Shown here: positions 9,998 to 19,522 of the stretch, piece by piece | Numbering within the stretch: position 1 is the stretch's first letter | Layout: every line of letters starts with the position of its first letter | NCBI GenBank assembly: GCA_904397845.1 | Contig: CAJFOX010000011.1 | Span: forward strand, 209,118-273,117 | Source: an uncultured Oscillospiraceae bacterium | GTDB lineage: Bacteria; Bacillota; Clostridia; Oscillospirales; Ruminococcaceae | Reading direction: 5' to 3' | Length of the DNA stretch: 64,000 bases | Notes under the pieces: model-generated | Database searches by the model: none | Seen by the model: only the letters and a program-made list of their open reading frames with translations | Told to the model about the DNA's origin: nothing | Made by a program: the position numbers and the translations under genes

Positions 9998-10414
9998 TCA
10001 CTTCCTCATAACAGCAAAAGAAAAGTCCCCGCTGACGGCTAATTTTCCGTTCACATAACCTTTCCCACTGGCAAAATAAAACGGGCCTTTCGATTTGGTG
10101 ATGACGCACTCGGTTTCCAGTGTATCGCCGGGGCGAACCGGATTTTTAAATTTCACTTTATCCAGGCTGGTAAAGTAGGGGGTAGCCCCTTCCGGCAAAG
10201 ATTCAGCCAGCAACACACAAGTGGCCTGCGCCATCATTTCGCACAGGATTACTCCCGGCACCACCGGGTTCCCCGGGAAATGTCCCTGCAAAAACCACTC
10301 ATCCCCTCGCACAGCATACTTTCCATGGGCCACGCCGTCAACGACCTGGGCCTGCTCCACCAAAAGCATGTTGTCCCGATGGGGCAGAATCTTCATAATT
10401 TCTTCTTTGTTCAT
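9998..10414 (-). CDS. fabZ: 3-hydroxyacyl-ACP dehydratase
   Basis: MKILPHRDNMLLVE, LQGHFPGNPVVPGVILCEMMAQ. Confidence 0.95.
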   Translation of the reverse strand: MNKEEIMKILPHRDNMLLVEQAQVVDGVAHGKYAVRGDEWFLQGHFPGNPVVPGVILCEMMAQATCVLLAESLPEGATPYFTSLDKVKFKNPVRPGDTLETECVITKSKGPFYFASGKGYVNGKLAVSGDFSFAVMRK

Positions 10415-10869
10415 TCCTCTTCCCTCACTAAAAACAGGCGTTGGCCCACTTCCACCAGCTGGCCGTTCCCCGCGTAAATCTGCAGGATCTGCCCATCGCA
10501 GTCAGCGGTGATCTCGTTCATGTTTTTCATCGCCTCAATGATACAAAGCACATCGCCTTTTTTCACATGGCTGCCGGTTTTCACAAAGGGTTCTTCACCG
10601 GGCGATGGGGAAGCGTAATACATTCCAACCATAGGGCTTTCAATCACCATCCCGTCCTGCGGCGCCTCTTCGTAACGCGGTTCGACCGATGCCATCACAG
10701 GGGCGGTTGCCGGTATGGCCGGCGCGGATCCGGCCGATGCAAAGGACGGCGCAGCAACCGGCGCTTCCCGCTCCATCCGGATGGTTTTGCCCTCCTCCAC
10801 GATTTCCACCCGTGTCAGGCTATTTTCTTTCATCATCTCCGCCAAAGAGCGGATTGCTTTCATATCCAT
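10411..10869 (-). CDS. accB: Biotin carboxyl carrier protein
   Basis: MDMKAIRSLAEMMKENSLTRVEI...VIESPMVGMYY...CIIEAMKNMNEITAD; start trimmed from track ORF 10411..11064. Confidence 0.93.
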   Translation of the reverse strand: MDMKAIRSLAEMMKENSLTRVEIVEEGKTIRMEREAPVAAPSFASAGSAPAIPATAPVMASVEPRYEEAPQDGMVIESPMVGMYYASPSPGEEPFVKTGSHVKKGDVLCIIEAMKNMNEITADCDGQILQIYAGNGQLVEVGQRLFLVREEE

Positions 10870-10873
10870 TCCG

Positions 10874-12103
10874 CTATTCCTCCATCCGTTTGAACGCAAC
10901 ACAGGCGTTATGTCCGCCAAATCCCAAGGAAGTGGACAGTGCTGTCTGCACCTGCACCTTTCTGGCCTGATTCGGCACATAGTCCAAATCGCACTCTGGA
11001 TCCGGCTCGTGCAAATTGATAGTAGGCGGAACGATGCCGTCATGCAGCGCCAATACGGATACAATCGCTTCTACCGCGCCCGCCGCGCCCAGCATATGTC
11101 CGGTCATGGACTTGGTAGAGCTGACCAGAGTTTCCGCTGTCTTTTCCCCCAGCGCAGTCTTAATGGCCTGGGTCTCCGTTTTATCATTCAGCGGCGTTCC
11201 CGTACCGTGGGCATTGATATAGATTGGCCCCTCGGCCCCGCCAGATTCTTGCAGCGCCAACAGGATAGCCCGGGCTGCGCCTTCTCCGCCGGGGGCAGGT
11301 GCCGTCATGTGATATGCATCGCAGGTACAGCCGTAACCGGTCACCTCAGCATAGATCTGTGCGCCGCGCTTTTTGGCATGTTCGAATTCCTCCAAAATAA
11401 GCGCGCCCGCTCCCTCGCCCATGACGAAGCCGCTGCGGCGCTTATCAAAGGGCAGCGACGCCTCATCCGGATTTTCCGACAGGGAAAGCGCCATGCAGTT
11501 GGTAAAGCCCGCAACCCCAATGGGGGTGATGGCCGCTTCTGCACCGCCTGCCAAAATAGCATCCGCATATCCTTCACGAATGGCGTGGAAAGCTTCCCCC
11601 ACCTCGTTCGTACTGGTTGCGCAGGCGGTGGTCACCGGCAGGCAGGGTCCCTTTGCCTCAAACCGGATTGCTATATTGCCTGCTGCCATATTGGCGATCA
11701 TCATGGGAATAAAAAAGGGAGAAACCCGCTTTGGCCCCTTTTCCAGCAACTTTTGCAGTTCGGCCGACATTGTGATCAACCCGCCAATGCCGGATCCAAA
11801 ATATACCCCGAACCGCTCTGGAGCCACCTTTCCAAAAATGCCGCTGTCCTCTACTGCCTGGCAGGCTGCGGCCATGGCATACTGGCAGAACAGATCGCTT
11901 TTGCGTATCTCGCCCTTTTCCATATATTGAAGCGGGTCAAAATCCTTGACCTGGGCCGCTACTTTTGCTTTGTATTCACCAGCGTCAAACCGGCTCAAAG
12001 GGCCAATCCCGTTTTTGCCGGCCAGCAGGTTTTCCCAAAAGGCAGGGATATCATTCCCCACTGGCGTTACCGCTCCTAAGCCGGTTACTACTACGCGTCT
12101 CAT
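10874..12103 (-). CDS. fabF: Beta-ketoacyl-ACP synthase II
   Basis: MRRVVVTGLGAVTPVGNDIPAFWENLLAGKNGIG, VTTACATSTNEVGEAF, INAHGTGTPLNDKTE, STKSMTGHMLGAAGAVE. Confidence 0.96.
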   Translation of the reverse strand: MRRVVVTGLGAVTPVGNDIPAFWENLLAGKNGIGPLSRFDAGEYKAKVAAQVKDFDPLQYMEKGEIRKSDLFCQYAMAAACQAVEDSGIFGKVAPERFGVYFGSGIGGLITMSAELQKLLEKGPKRVSPFFIPMMIANMAAGNIAIRFEAKGPCLPVTTACATSTNEVGEAFHAIREGYADAILAGGAEAAITPIGVAGFTNCMALSLSENPDEASLPFDKRRSGFVMGEGAGALILEEFEHAKKRGAQIYAEVTGYGCTCDAYHMTAPAPGGEGAARAILLALQESGGAEGPIYINAHGTGTPLNDKTETQAIKTALGEKTAETLVSSTKSMTGHMLGAAGAVEAIVSVLALHDGIVPPTINLHEPDPECDLDYVPNQARKVQVQTALSTSLGFGGHNACVAFKRMEE

Positions 12104-12117
12104 GCTATATCCTCCCT

Positions 12118-12858
12118 TTACATGGCCAGACCGCCATCGACCCGAATCACCTCGCCGGTGATATAATCAGCGCCGCTTCCGGCCAAAAACACCGCCAGAT
12201 TCGCTACATCCTCCGGCCGTCCCATCCTTTTTAAAGGGATCATGCCAACCAGCTGGTTATCATCCTTGTCGATTTTTGCCGTCATATCCGTATCAATAAA
12301 GCCGGGGGCGATGGCGTTACAGCAAATCCCGCGGCCGGCCAATTCCCGGGCCACCGATTTGGTCAAGCCGATCAGCCCCGCTTTGGAAGCGGAATAATTG
12401 GCCTGGCCCCCATTTCCCATCAGTCCGGACACGGACGAAATGTTAATGATCTTGCCCGCGCGTTTTTTTACAAAAATCGGGTAGCAATGCTTGATCAAAT
12501 GAAACGCGCCTTTTAGATTGGTGTCCAGCACCGCATCAAAGTCCGCTTCTTTCATGGTGTAAACCAATCCGTCCCGCGTGATGCCTGCATTGTTCACCAG
12601 GATGTCCACACCACCCAGATCTTTCTGCACAGCCTGAACGGTTTCTTTTACCTGGTCAAAATCTGCCACATCGCATTGATATGCCCGGGCCTGTACGCCA
12701 TATTCCGCCGCCTGTGCACAGACATGCTGCGCCGCCTGCTGGCTACCCGCATAAATCACCGCCACATTGGCGCCTTCTCTTGCAAAAGCCAAAGCGATCG
12801 CCCGGCCAATTCCGCGGCTGGCGCCGGTAATCAGCCCCGTTTTCCCCTGCAGCGTCAT
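12118..12858 (-). CDS. fabG: 3-oxoacyl-ACP reductase
   Basis: GLITGASRGIGRAIALAFAREGANVAV, LVNNAGITRDGLVYTMKEADFDAVLDTNLKGAF, NYSASKAGLIGLTKSVARE. Confidence 0.94.
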   Translation of the reverse strand: MTLQGKTGLITGASRGIGRAIALAFAREGANVAVIYAGSQQAAQHVCAQAAEYGVQARAYQCDVADFDQVKETVQAVQKDLGGVDILVNNAGITRDGLVYTMKEADFDAVLDTNLKGAFHLIKHCYPIFVKKRAGKIINISSVSGLMGNGGQANYSASKAGLIGLTKSVARELAGRGICCNAIAPGFIDTDMTAKIDKDDNQLVGMIPLKRMGRPEDVANLAVFLAGSGADYITGEVIRVDGGLAM

Positions 12859-13775
12859 CCTTTCAACACCGCCTTTACTGTTGTTTTCAAAGTTTCTTCG
12901 TCTTCTACATGATAAATCCCAGTTCCCGGCAACGTCTTGGCTGCAAGGCCGCTGAGCGTTTTGCCGGGCCCTACCTCGATGAAAGTATCAAATCCGTCCG
13001 CTGCCATGTTCCGCAGCGTTTGCTCCCAGTGGACAGGATGATTCATTTGCTGCGCCAAAAGGGACTTTGCGGCGCCGTCGGCATACGGCTTCGCCGTCAG
13101 ATTGGCATAAACAGGAATTTTTCCGGATCGAAAATCGATTTCTGCCAGTTCTTTCGCAAAAGCCTCTGCCGCACCGTCCATAAACGGCGAATGGAAGCCT
13201 CCGCTGACCGCCAACGGAACCATACGGCCCCCAGCTTCTTTCACCAGCGGCCTCAGCGCCTCGATTTCATGCCGGAGCCCCGACACCACCAGCTGCCCAG
13301 GGCAGTTGTAGTTGACCGGATACAGATGTTCAAACCGGCGACACAGCGCTTCCACCGGCTCATTATCGAGCTTGAGCACCGCCGCCATGGCGCTGTCTAC
13401 CTGTTTGGCCGACTCATCCATCAGCGCGGCCCGCCGGCAGACCAACGAAAACGCGGATTCACGATCCAATATTCCCGCAAAGGCCAAAGCAGCCATTTCC
13501 CCAAGGGAAAAGCCCGCTGCACCGTCGGCCTGAACGCCCGCCTCTTCCAGGGCCAGCGCCGCTGCCAGATCTACACAGAACAGGCAGGGCTGCGTGTTTT
13601 TGGTTTCGGTCAGCTCCTCTTGAGAGCCGGAAAAGCATTGGGCCGACGTACCCGGACGGATTTTATCGGCCAAAGCAAATAGCATCGCTGCCGCGGGGGA
13701 TAATTTTGCCAGCTCCCGCCCCATTCCGCTGTATTGGGCTCCCTGCCCGGAAAAAAGAAACGCTATCTTACCCAT
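12855..13775 (-). CDS. fabD: Malonyl CoA-ACP transacylase
   Basis: MGKIAFLFSGQGAQYSGMGREL, AAGFSLGEMAAL, SGGFHSPFM. Confidence 0.95.
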   Translation of the reverse strand: MGKIAFLFSGQGAQYSGMGRELAKLSPAAAMLFALADKIRPGTSAQCFSGSQEELTETKNTQPCLFCVDLAAALALEEAGVQADGAAGFSLGEMAALAFAGILDRESAFSLVCRRAALMDESAKQVDSAMAAVLKLDNEPVEALCRRFEHLYPVNYNCPGQLVVSGLRHEIEALRPLVKEAGGRMVPLAVSGGFHSPFMDGAAEAFAKELAEIDFRSGKIPVYANLTAKPYADGAAKSLLAQQMNHPVHWEQTLRNMAADGFDTFIEVGPGKTLSGLAAKTLPGTGIYHVEDEETLKTTVKAVLKG

Positions 13776-14710
13776 TTTGTCGCTCCGTTCAAAACTTCTT
13801 CCGCTTCGGTAAAGATCTCCCGGATGATCTCCGCTGCCGGCTGTTCCTTCTTCACCATAGCGGCTATCTGCCCTGCGAGAAAGCAGCCGTGCTGTTCGTC
13901 GCCTTCTACCGCAGCTTTCCGCAGCGCGCCTGCACCGAAAGCTTCCAGTTCTTCGTCGGATACACTGCCATCATACTCTTTGCGGAAGTATTCTCGGGAA
14001 TAAGGCGTTTTCAGGCAACGCACCGGATGCCCCAGCCGTTTTCCAGTAGCAATCGTGTCGATATCCTTCGCCTTCAGGATCTTGTTTTTATAGGTCTGAT
14101 GTACGCCGCATTCTTCAGCGACCAGAAAGCGGGTCCCTAATTGAACGCCTACCGCTCCCAACATAAAGGCGGCCGCCACACCGCGCCCGTCGGCAATGCC
14201 GCCGGCGCCGATGACCGGCAGCGGCGTTGCATCGCATACCTGCGGTAACAGCGCCATGGTGGTCAGATCTCCCACATGTCCGCCAGATTCACCGCCCTCC
14301 GCGATAACCGCACAGGCTCCCTGACGCGTCACCAGCTTGGCCATGGCCACCGACGCCACTACCGGGATCACGCGGATACCGGATTCCTGCCACAGCTTCA
14401 TATATTTGCCGGGATTCCCGGCGCCGGTCGTAATCACCGGTACCTTTTCTTCCGCCAGCAGCTTTGCCACTTCCTCCACATGAGGGCTCATGAGCATGAC
14501 ATTGACGCCGAAAGGCTTATTTGTCAGATTGCGGCAAATATCAATCTCTTTTTTCAAATAATCGGGGCCGGCGTTCATGGCGGAGATGATCCCCAGCCCG
14601 CCGCCCTCCGACACAGCGGCAGCCAGACGGCCGTCGGCAATCCAGGCCATGCCGCCCTGGAAAATCGGGTATTGGATTCCCAGCATGTCACAAATTGGTG
14701 TTTTGATCAT
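13763..14710 (-). CDS. fabK: Enoyl-ACP reductase II (FabK type)
   Basis: MLGIQYPIFQGGMAWIADGRLAAAVSEGGGLGIISAMNA; EGGESGGHVGDLTTMALLPQV; overlaps fabD start by 13 bp. Confidence 0.93.
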   Translation of the reverse strand: MIKTPICDMLGIQYPIFQGGMAWIADGRLAAAVSEGGGLGIISAMNAGPDYLKKEIDICRNLTNKPFGVNVMLMSPHVEEVAKLLAEEKVPVITTGAGNPGKYMKLWQESGIRVIPVVASVAMAKLVTRQGACAVIAEGGESGGHVGDLTTMALLPQVCDATPLPVIGAGGIADGRGVAAAFMLGAVGVQLGTRFLVAEECGVHQTYKNKILKAKDIDTIATGKRLGHPVRCLKTPYSREYFRKEYDGSVSDEELEAFGAGALRKAAVEGDEQHGCFLAGQIAAMVKKEQPAAEIIREIFTEAEEVLNGATKWVR

Positions 14711-14713
14711 CTT

Positions 14714-14944
14714 TTATTCCTTCTCGTTCATTTTTTCTTCCACCAGTTTTACCATTTCTCCCACGGTGGAAATTTTTTCGTCCAGCTCCAGCTCGATGCC
14801 CAGCTCTTCTTCCAACTCCATGACCATATCCACAGTATCCAGTGAATCCACACCCAACTCCTCAAAGGTGGTATCCATTGTGACCGAAGCGGGATCGCAG
14901 TCTACATGTTCCGCTAAAACAGCGGCTAATTTTTCAAAAATCAT
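14714..14944 (-). CDS. acpP: Acyl carrier protein
   Basis: MIFEKLAAVLAEHVDCDPASVTMDTTFEELGVDSLDTVDMVMELEEELG (DSLD phosphopantetheine site). Confidence 0.94.
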   Translation of the reverse strand: MIFEKLAAVLAEHVDCDPASVTMDTTFEELGVDSLDTVDMVMELEEELGIELELDEKISTVGEMVKLVEEKMNEKE

Positions 14945-14979
14945 TCTGATTTCCTCCAAAACTTAAAGATATATGGAAA

Positions 14980-14993
14980 ACCGGATATCCGGT
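14980..14993. repeat. Perfect 14-nt palindrome ACCGGATATCCGGT in fabH-acpP intergenic gap
   Basis: Direct reading; lies just after fabH stop and before acpP SD. Confidence 0.5.
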
Positions 14994-14994
14994 C

Positions 14995-15948
14995 CTACCA
15001 CCGAAGAATGCATGCGGCGCTGGAAAGTCCGCCGCCAAACGCGCAAAGAGCCAGCAAATCACCGCGTTTCAGCCTGCCAGAGCGGTTGAGCTCATCCACC
15101 ATCATTGGGATGCTGGCGGCCGAAGTGTTTCCATACCGGTCGATATTGACACAAAAACGTTCTGGCGGGATACGCAGCCGCTTTTTCGCCGCATCGATAA
15201 TTCGGATATTTGCCTGATGAGGCACTACCCAATCAATATCTTCCTCTGAAAAGCCCGCCTGAGCGATCAGATTTTTCAAATCGTGGGTCATGGCGGTAAC
15301 TGCAAAGCGGAAGGTCTCCTGTCCCTTCATATGAATATAGGGGGTTTCCTGCTTTCTTTTATTGAAAGGGGATTTCCCCTCAAAAACCGGTGTACGAATC
15401 GTTTCGTCATCCCCCTTTGAAGACAACTGGGAAGCAAGGTAATTTTCTCCCCTGCCAAGCACCATAGCGCCTGCTCCATCGCCAAATATCACACAGGTGC
15501 TGCGGTCATCCCAATCCAGCAGGCGGCTGATCCGCTCCGCGCCGATCACCAGCATCTTTTCCACCCGGCCCCGGGCGAAAAAGCCCGCCGCAGTATCCAG
15601 CAAGAACAAAAATCCTGAGCAGGCCGCATTGATATCCATCGCCGGGCAGGAGGCGCCCAGTCTCTTTTGTATCACACAGGACATGGAAGGGGTGGCAAAA
15701 TCCGAGCTGATAGTCGCACAGAGGATCATGTCCAGTTCCTCCGCCTTTACACCGCTTTGGTCCAGCGCGGCCAGCGCAGCCTGATACGCCAAATCACAGG
15801 CCGATTCCTCCACACAGACATGGCGCTCCCGGATGCCGGTGCGCTCCCGAATCCACTCGTCCGAAGTCACTAAAAAGGAGGCCAGATCATCATTGGTCAC
15901 AACTTTCGGCGGGACATAGCTTCCCGTTCCCAATACGCAAAAACTCAT
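14995..15948 (-). CDS. fabH: Beta-ketoacyl-ACP synthase III
   Basis: GTGSYVPPKVVTNDDLASFLVTSDEWIRERTGIRER, DINAACSGFLFLLDTA, HQANIRIIDAA, GNTSAASIP. Confidence 0.95.
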   Translation of the reverse strand: MSFCVLGTGSYVPPKVVTNDDLASFLVTSDEWIRERTGIRERHVCVEESACDLAYQAALAALDQSGVKAEELDMILCATISSDFATPSMSCVIQKRLGASCPAMDINAACSGFLFLLDTAAGFFARGRVEKMLVIGAERISRLLDWDDRSTCVIFGDGAGAMVLGRGENYLASQLSSKGDDETIRTPVFEGKSPFNKRKQETPYIHMKGQETFRFAVTAMTHDLKNLIAQAGFSEEDIDWVVPHQANIRIIDAAKKRLRIPPERFCVNIDRYGNTSAASIPMMVDELNRSGRLKRGDLLALCAFGGGLSSAACILRW

Positions 15949-16409
15949 TTTTTCTCTCCCAGACTTTCTTTTAAAAATTCATTCAGCTTTCGAATTCCTT
16001 TAAAGAGACTGTCCTTTTCCGCATCGGTCAGATTCTCTGCAATCTTTGTAACCATATTATAATGATACAGCCGGTGAAAATGGTCGATTCGTTTCCCGCT
16101 CCGGGTTAAAGTGACGCGAACCGTCCTGCCATCCTCGTTGCCGGGCTGTTTTTCCAGATAGCCCCTTTTCTCCAATTTATTAATTGCCACAGTAGCGGTC
16201 GGCCGGGTAATATTCATAGCGTCGGCAATTTCGCTGACAGTCCGTCCCTGTTCTCCTCCTTTTCCAACCGCTTCAATCAAATGCATTTCCTTGATGGAAA
16301 GGTGAATCCGACCGCTTTTTTTCAGCGCTTCCTCTTCCACCCGCAGGACATTATGGTAGGTATCCACCAGCACCTCGTTGAGAGCTATCGCAAAAGCATC
16401 CATCCCCAA
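15945..16409 (-). CDS. fabT: MarR-family regulator, FabT-like by position
   Basis: MarR winged helix (VSEIADAMNITRPTATVAINKLEKRGYLEKQPGNEDGRTVRVTLT); leads the FAS II operon and overlaps fabH by 4 bp. Confidence 0.8.
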   Translation of the reverse strand: MGMDAFAIALNEVLVDTYHNVLRVEEEALKKSGRIHLSIKEMHLIEAVGKGGEQGRTVSEIADAMNITRPTATVAINKLEKRGYLEKQPGNEDGRTVRVTLTRSGKRIDHFHRLYHYNMVTKIAENLTDAEKDSLFKGIRKLNEFLKESLGEKK

Positions 16410-16424
16410 TCCTCCAAGAAAATT

Positions 16425-16475
16425 AGTTTGATAATCTAACTATTTGACTATACTGCTTTGCCTTTCTTTTGTCAA
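16425..16475 (-). promoter_or_regulatory. fabT operon promoter (-35 TTGACA 16470-16475, -10 TATAGT 16447-16452, 17-bp spacer) with FabT-box-like palindrome AGTTTGATAATCTAACT (16425-16441)
   Basis: Read on the minus strand; palindrome covers predicted transcription start. Confidence 0.75.
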
Positions 16476-16543
16476 TAGATATTGTATCGACCCACTGTGA
16501 ATAAACTGTGAATAAGCCTTCGTAGTTTTCCGTATTTCCGCTC

Positions 16544-16575
16544 AAAAAAGAGACGGGGGGTACCGTCTCTTTTTT
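16544..16575 (-). terminator. Terminator after MATE transporter
   Basis: AAAAAAGAGACGG-GGGGTA-CCGTCTCTTTTTT. Confidence 0.8.
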
Positions 16576-16594
16576 GGGGAAACATAGATAACGA

Positions 16595-18052
16595 TTATAC
16601 CTTAATGGTCTTCCACTTTCCAGCATTATAACGCAACCACACCAGAAAAGACCGGAGCAGCTGATCGGCTGCCAGAGCCACCCAAGCACCCGGCAGCCCC
16701 CAATGAAATACATAAATCATCAACATGGCCAGTCCGGGACGCACTAACAGTACGGTCATAAAAGTGATAACCGCCGTTGCGCGGGTATCACCGGCGCCGC
16801 GCAATACACCCGCCAAAATAAACTGGGAAGCCTGAAAGGGTTGGATAAATGCGATAAACATCAAAATCGTTCCGCCCAGGGACACGATTTCCGGCTCATC
16901 GTTATACAAAGCCACGATTTGGTGGGAGAAAAGCACAAAGCACGCAGCCAGGAAGAGAGACACGATCATGCCCACCCGGCGGGTACGGCGGCTGTATTCC
17001 TCCGCCATATCCGGGCGGCGCTTACCCAGGCACTGGCCCACCAATGAAGTGGCGGAAACGCCGAACGCCTGGCCGTTCATGAAGGACAGCGCCTGTATGT
17101 TCATGCATACCTGATGGGTTGCAAACGCAACCGTTCCCAGCGATGCCACCGTTTTGGAATAGATAATCATACCGGCACGCATAACCAACTGCTCTACCAT
17201 AGCAGGGAACCCTACCTTAAAAACAGCCCCGATAGTTTCCTTATCCGGCCGGAACCCATCCCTCAGCTGTAGATGCAGATACCCGCTGTTATGGCGCATT
17301 ACAGCATAAAAAGCCATGAGCATGGCCACAAACTGCCCCAAAATCGTCGCCAGAGAAGCGCCCGCAACGCCCATTGCCGGGAACCCCATGTGTCCATAGA
17401 TCCAAAAGTAGTTGAAAATTACGTTAACCACATTGGCCACAATATTATAAATCATTGCCGTTCTGGAATCGCCCACTCCACGCAGGACGGCAGTGATAGC
17501 CGTCGTCAGGGCCATCGGCACAAATCCGATCATCTGGATCTGCAGGTAGATCGTACCGCCTGCCAGGCTTTCCGCATCGGTCGCGCCCATAAACTGAACC
17601 ATCCACTCCGATGTGAAATATCCTATAAACGACATCACGACAGCGCCCCAAAAGGTCAACATCAGCGCCTGCCTCATGACAAGATTGGCCTTGTCCGGCC
17701 GTCCCGCCCCTTTGTAGCGCGCAACCATCGCCGTGGCGCCGACATTCATCGCCTGAAATACCGTCATAAACAAAAACTTTGGCTGAGTTGTCAGCCCTAC
17801 AGAGGTAAGCGCCCAGGCACCCAGCTGCCCTACCATCATCAGGTCTACCATGGAGGCCAGCTGCGTCAGAAGAAGTTCCACCATAGACGGCCATGCAATC
17901 CGGATGACGTCCGAATACATCATTTTGTCGGTAACGCCCTCCGGTAGAGGATGCTTCTTCTTTTGCACCTTCTCTTCCCATAAGGACAGATCCTTTCCCT
18001 CTTCCACAAGGTCAAGGGCTAGTCCATGAATCTTTGATCGACTTTCATTCAT
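16595..18052 (-). CDS. MATE-family efflux transporter
   Basis: IAWPSMVELLLTQLASMVDLMMVGQLGAWALTSVGLTTQP, AMNVGATAMVARYKGAG; 12 TM-like profile; track ORF starts at 18085. Confidence 0.9.
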   Translation of the reverse strand: MNESRSKIHGLALDLVEEGKDLSLWEEKVQKKKHPLPEGVTDKMMYSDVIRIAWPSMVELLLTQLASMVDLMMVGQLGAWALTSVGLTTQPKFLFMTVFQAMNVGATAMVARYKGAGRPDKANLVMRQALMLTFWGAVVMSFIGYFTSEWMVQFMGATDAESLAGGTIYLQIQMIGFVPMALTTAITAVLRGVGDSRTAMIYNIVANVVNVIFNYFWIYGHMGFPAMGVAGASLATILGQFVAMLMAFYAVMRHNSGYLHLQLRDGFRPDKETIGAVFKVGFPAMVEQLVMRAGMIIYSKTVASLGTVAFATHQVCMNIQALSFMNGQAFGVSATSLVGQCLGKRRPDMAEEYSRRTRRVGMIVSLFLAACFVLFSHQIVALYNDEPEIVSLGGTILMFIAFIQPFQASQFILAGVLRGAGDTRATAVITFMTVLLVRPGLAMLMIYVFHWGLPGAWVALAADQLLRSFLVWLRYNAGKWKTIKV

Positions 18053-18203
18053 TTCCACCTGCCTTCCGCCTCCGGCGTCCGGCAAATCTCACCACCTAAA
18101 ACAGAATAATCGTTACATAACGTCATGAAAATATTATATAGTAATTCATACCTGGGGTCTATGATTTGTAAAGATTTTTTATTTTTTTCATCAAATTGAT
18201 ATA

Positions 18204-18233
18204 AAAAAGCGGTGCAAAACTGCACCGCTTTTT
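18204..18233 (-). terminator. Terminator after MFS gene
   Basis: AAAAAGCGGTGCA-AAAC-TGCACCGCTTTTT. Confidence 0.8.
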
Positions 18234-18262
18234 CCAAAAAATCGTTTTTTTTCCGAAATACT

Positions 18263-19510
18263 TTATTTTCTTGCTGAACTCTGCTTCGCTGCAAAATGAA
18301 ACAAAACTAAGCCAATGAGAAAAATAACTGCCAAAACGGAAACGCCCCAATTCGTGCTTCCTGTCAATTGCGTGGACAATCCTACCAGCGCTGTTCCCAT
18401 AAAAGAGGCGCCTTTTCCACAAATATCAAATAGCCCAAAGTATTCTCCCGCTTTCTCTGGGGGGATGATTTTAGCAAAATAGGAGCGGGAAAGCGCCTGG
18501 ATACCGCCCTGGAACATCCCAACACAGCCGGCAAGCAGCCAAAACTCCCAAGCCTGATCCAGCTGAATGGCAAAAAGGGCAATTGCCGTATACGCTACAA
18601 TGCAGACTTTAATTAATACATCGTTGCGATACTTCTTTGCTACTTTCCCAAAAAGCAGGGCAAAGGGGAAAGCCACTATCTGTGTCAGCAGCAGCGCCAG
18701 CAGCAGCATGGTAGAGTCAAAGCCCAGAGCGCTGCCGAATGCTGTCGCCATATCGATAACGGTATAAACTCCATCGATGAAGAAGAAGAAGGACAGCAGA
18801 AACAAAAAAATATGTTTTTGGCTTTTCATCTCCCGAAAAGTGCGATACAGTGTGCCAAATGCATCCCGCACTGCATGCTGCCGCTTGGGGGAATAATGAG
18901 TCTGCTTATAATGCCGCAGCAAAGGCAACGTTAAAACCAGCCACCAAGCCGCATTGAGGAAAAAGGAGATTCCCATTGCCACCGTCATGGAGATTCCCAG
19001 CGCCTCGTTTCCAAGAACGATTCCGAGGCTGGCAATAAACGGCACACAGCTTCCTATGTACCCCCAGGCATATCCTTGGGAGGACACCTCATCCATCCGT
19101 TCAGGCTCTGTCACATCAGACAGCATAGAATCATAAAAAATCAGACTGGTGGAAAAACCCACCTTCGCAATGACAAACACCGCCAAAAAGATCACCCAGG
19201 AAGTGGGAAAAGATAGCGCTGCACAGCCCAGTACACCAACCATCATGCTGATGGTAAAGATCGGCTTTTTATAATTTTTCATATCTGCCATTGTGCCGAA
19301 AACCGGCCCAATCAGCGCTACGACCAATGTCGCCACCGAAGCGGCATAGCCCCAATAGGCCAAATAATCCACTTCCGAAATACCTGCCGCCTCTGCCAGG
19401 CTATTAAAGTAAATGGGGACGATGGTCGTTACCAGCAAAATAAAAGCGGAATTGGCCACATCATATAAAATCCAGTATTTTTCCAGCTTCGTCAGTTTTC
19501 CTCTTGCCAT
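18263..19510 (-). CDS. MFS transporter, UMF1/Atg22-like
   Basis: KYWILYDVANSAFILLVTTIVPIYFNSLA, GPVFGTMADMKNYKKP, FYDSMLSDVTEPERMDEVSSQGYAWGYIGS. Confidence 0.85.
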   Translation of the reverse strand: MARGKLTKLEKYWILYDVANSAFILLVTTIVPIYFNSLAEAAGISEVDYLAYWGYAASVATLVVALIGPVFGTMADMKNYKKPIFTISMMVGVLGCAALSFPTSWVIFLAVFVIAKVGFSTSLIFYDSMLSDVTEPERMDEVSSQGYAWGYIGSCVPFIASLGIVLGNEALGISMTVAMGISFFLNAAWWLVLTLPLLRHYKQTHYSPKRQHAVRDAFGTLYRTFREMKSQKHIFLFLLSFFFFIDGVYTVIDMATAFGSALGFDSTMLLLALLLTQIVAFPFALLFGKVAKKYRNDVLIKVCIVAYTAIALFAIQLDQAWEFWLLAGCVGMFQGGIQALSRSYFAKIIPPEKAGEYFGLFDICGKGASFMGTALVGLSTQLTGSTNWGVSVLAVIFLIGLVLFHFAAKQSSARK

Positions 19511-19522
19511 GTTTTCTTTCCC

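Noticed and set aside
10715-12079. 454-aa + strand ORF antisense to fabF/accB
   Set aside because: Shadow of a strongly coding minus-strand frame; Arg/His/Gly-rich low-plausibility protein, no SD, fully overlaps fabF and accB.
16423-16713. 96-aa minus ORF between MATE and fabT genes
   Set aside because: Runs through the MATE gene end, a strong terminator and the fabT promoter; not a plausible CDS.
17273-17947. 224-aa + ORF antisense to MATE gene
   Set aside because: His/Arg-rich shadow ORF of the MATE frame.
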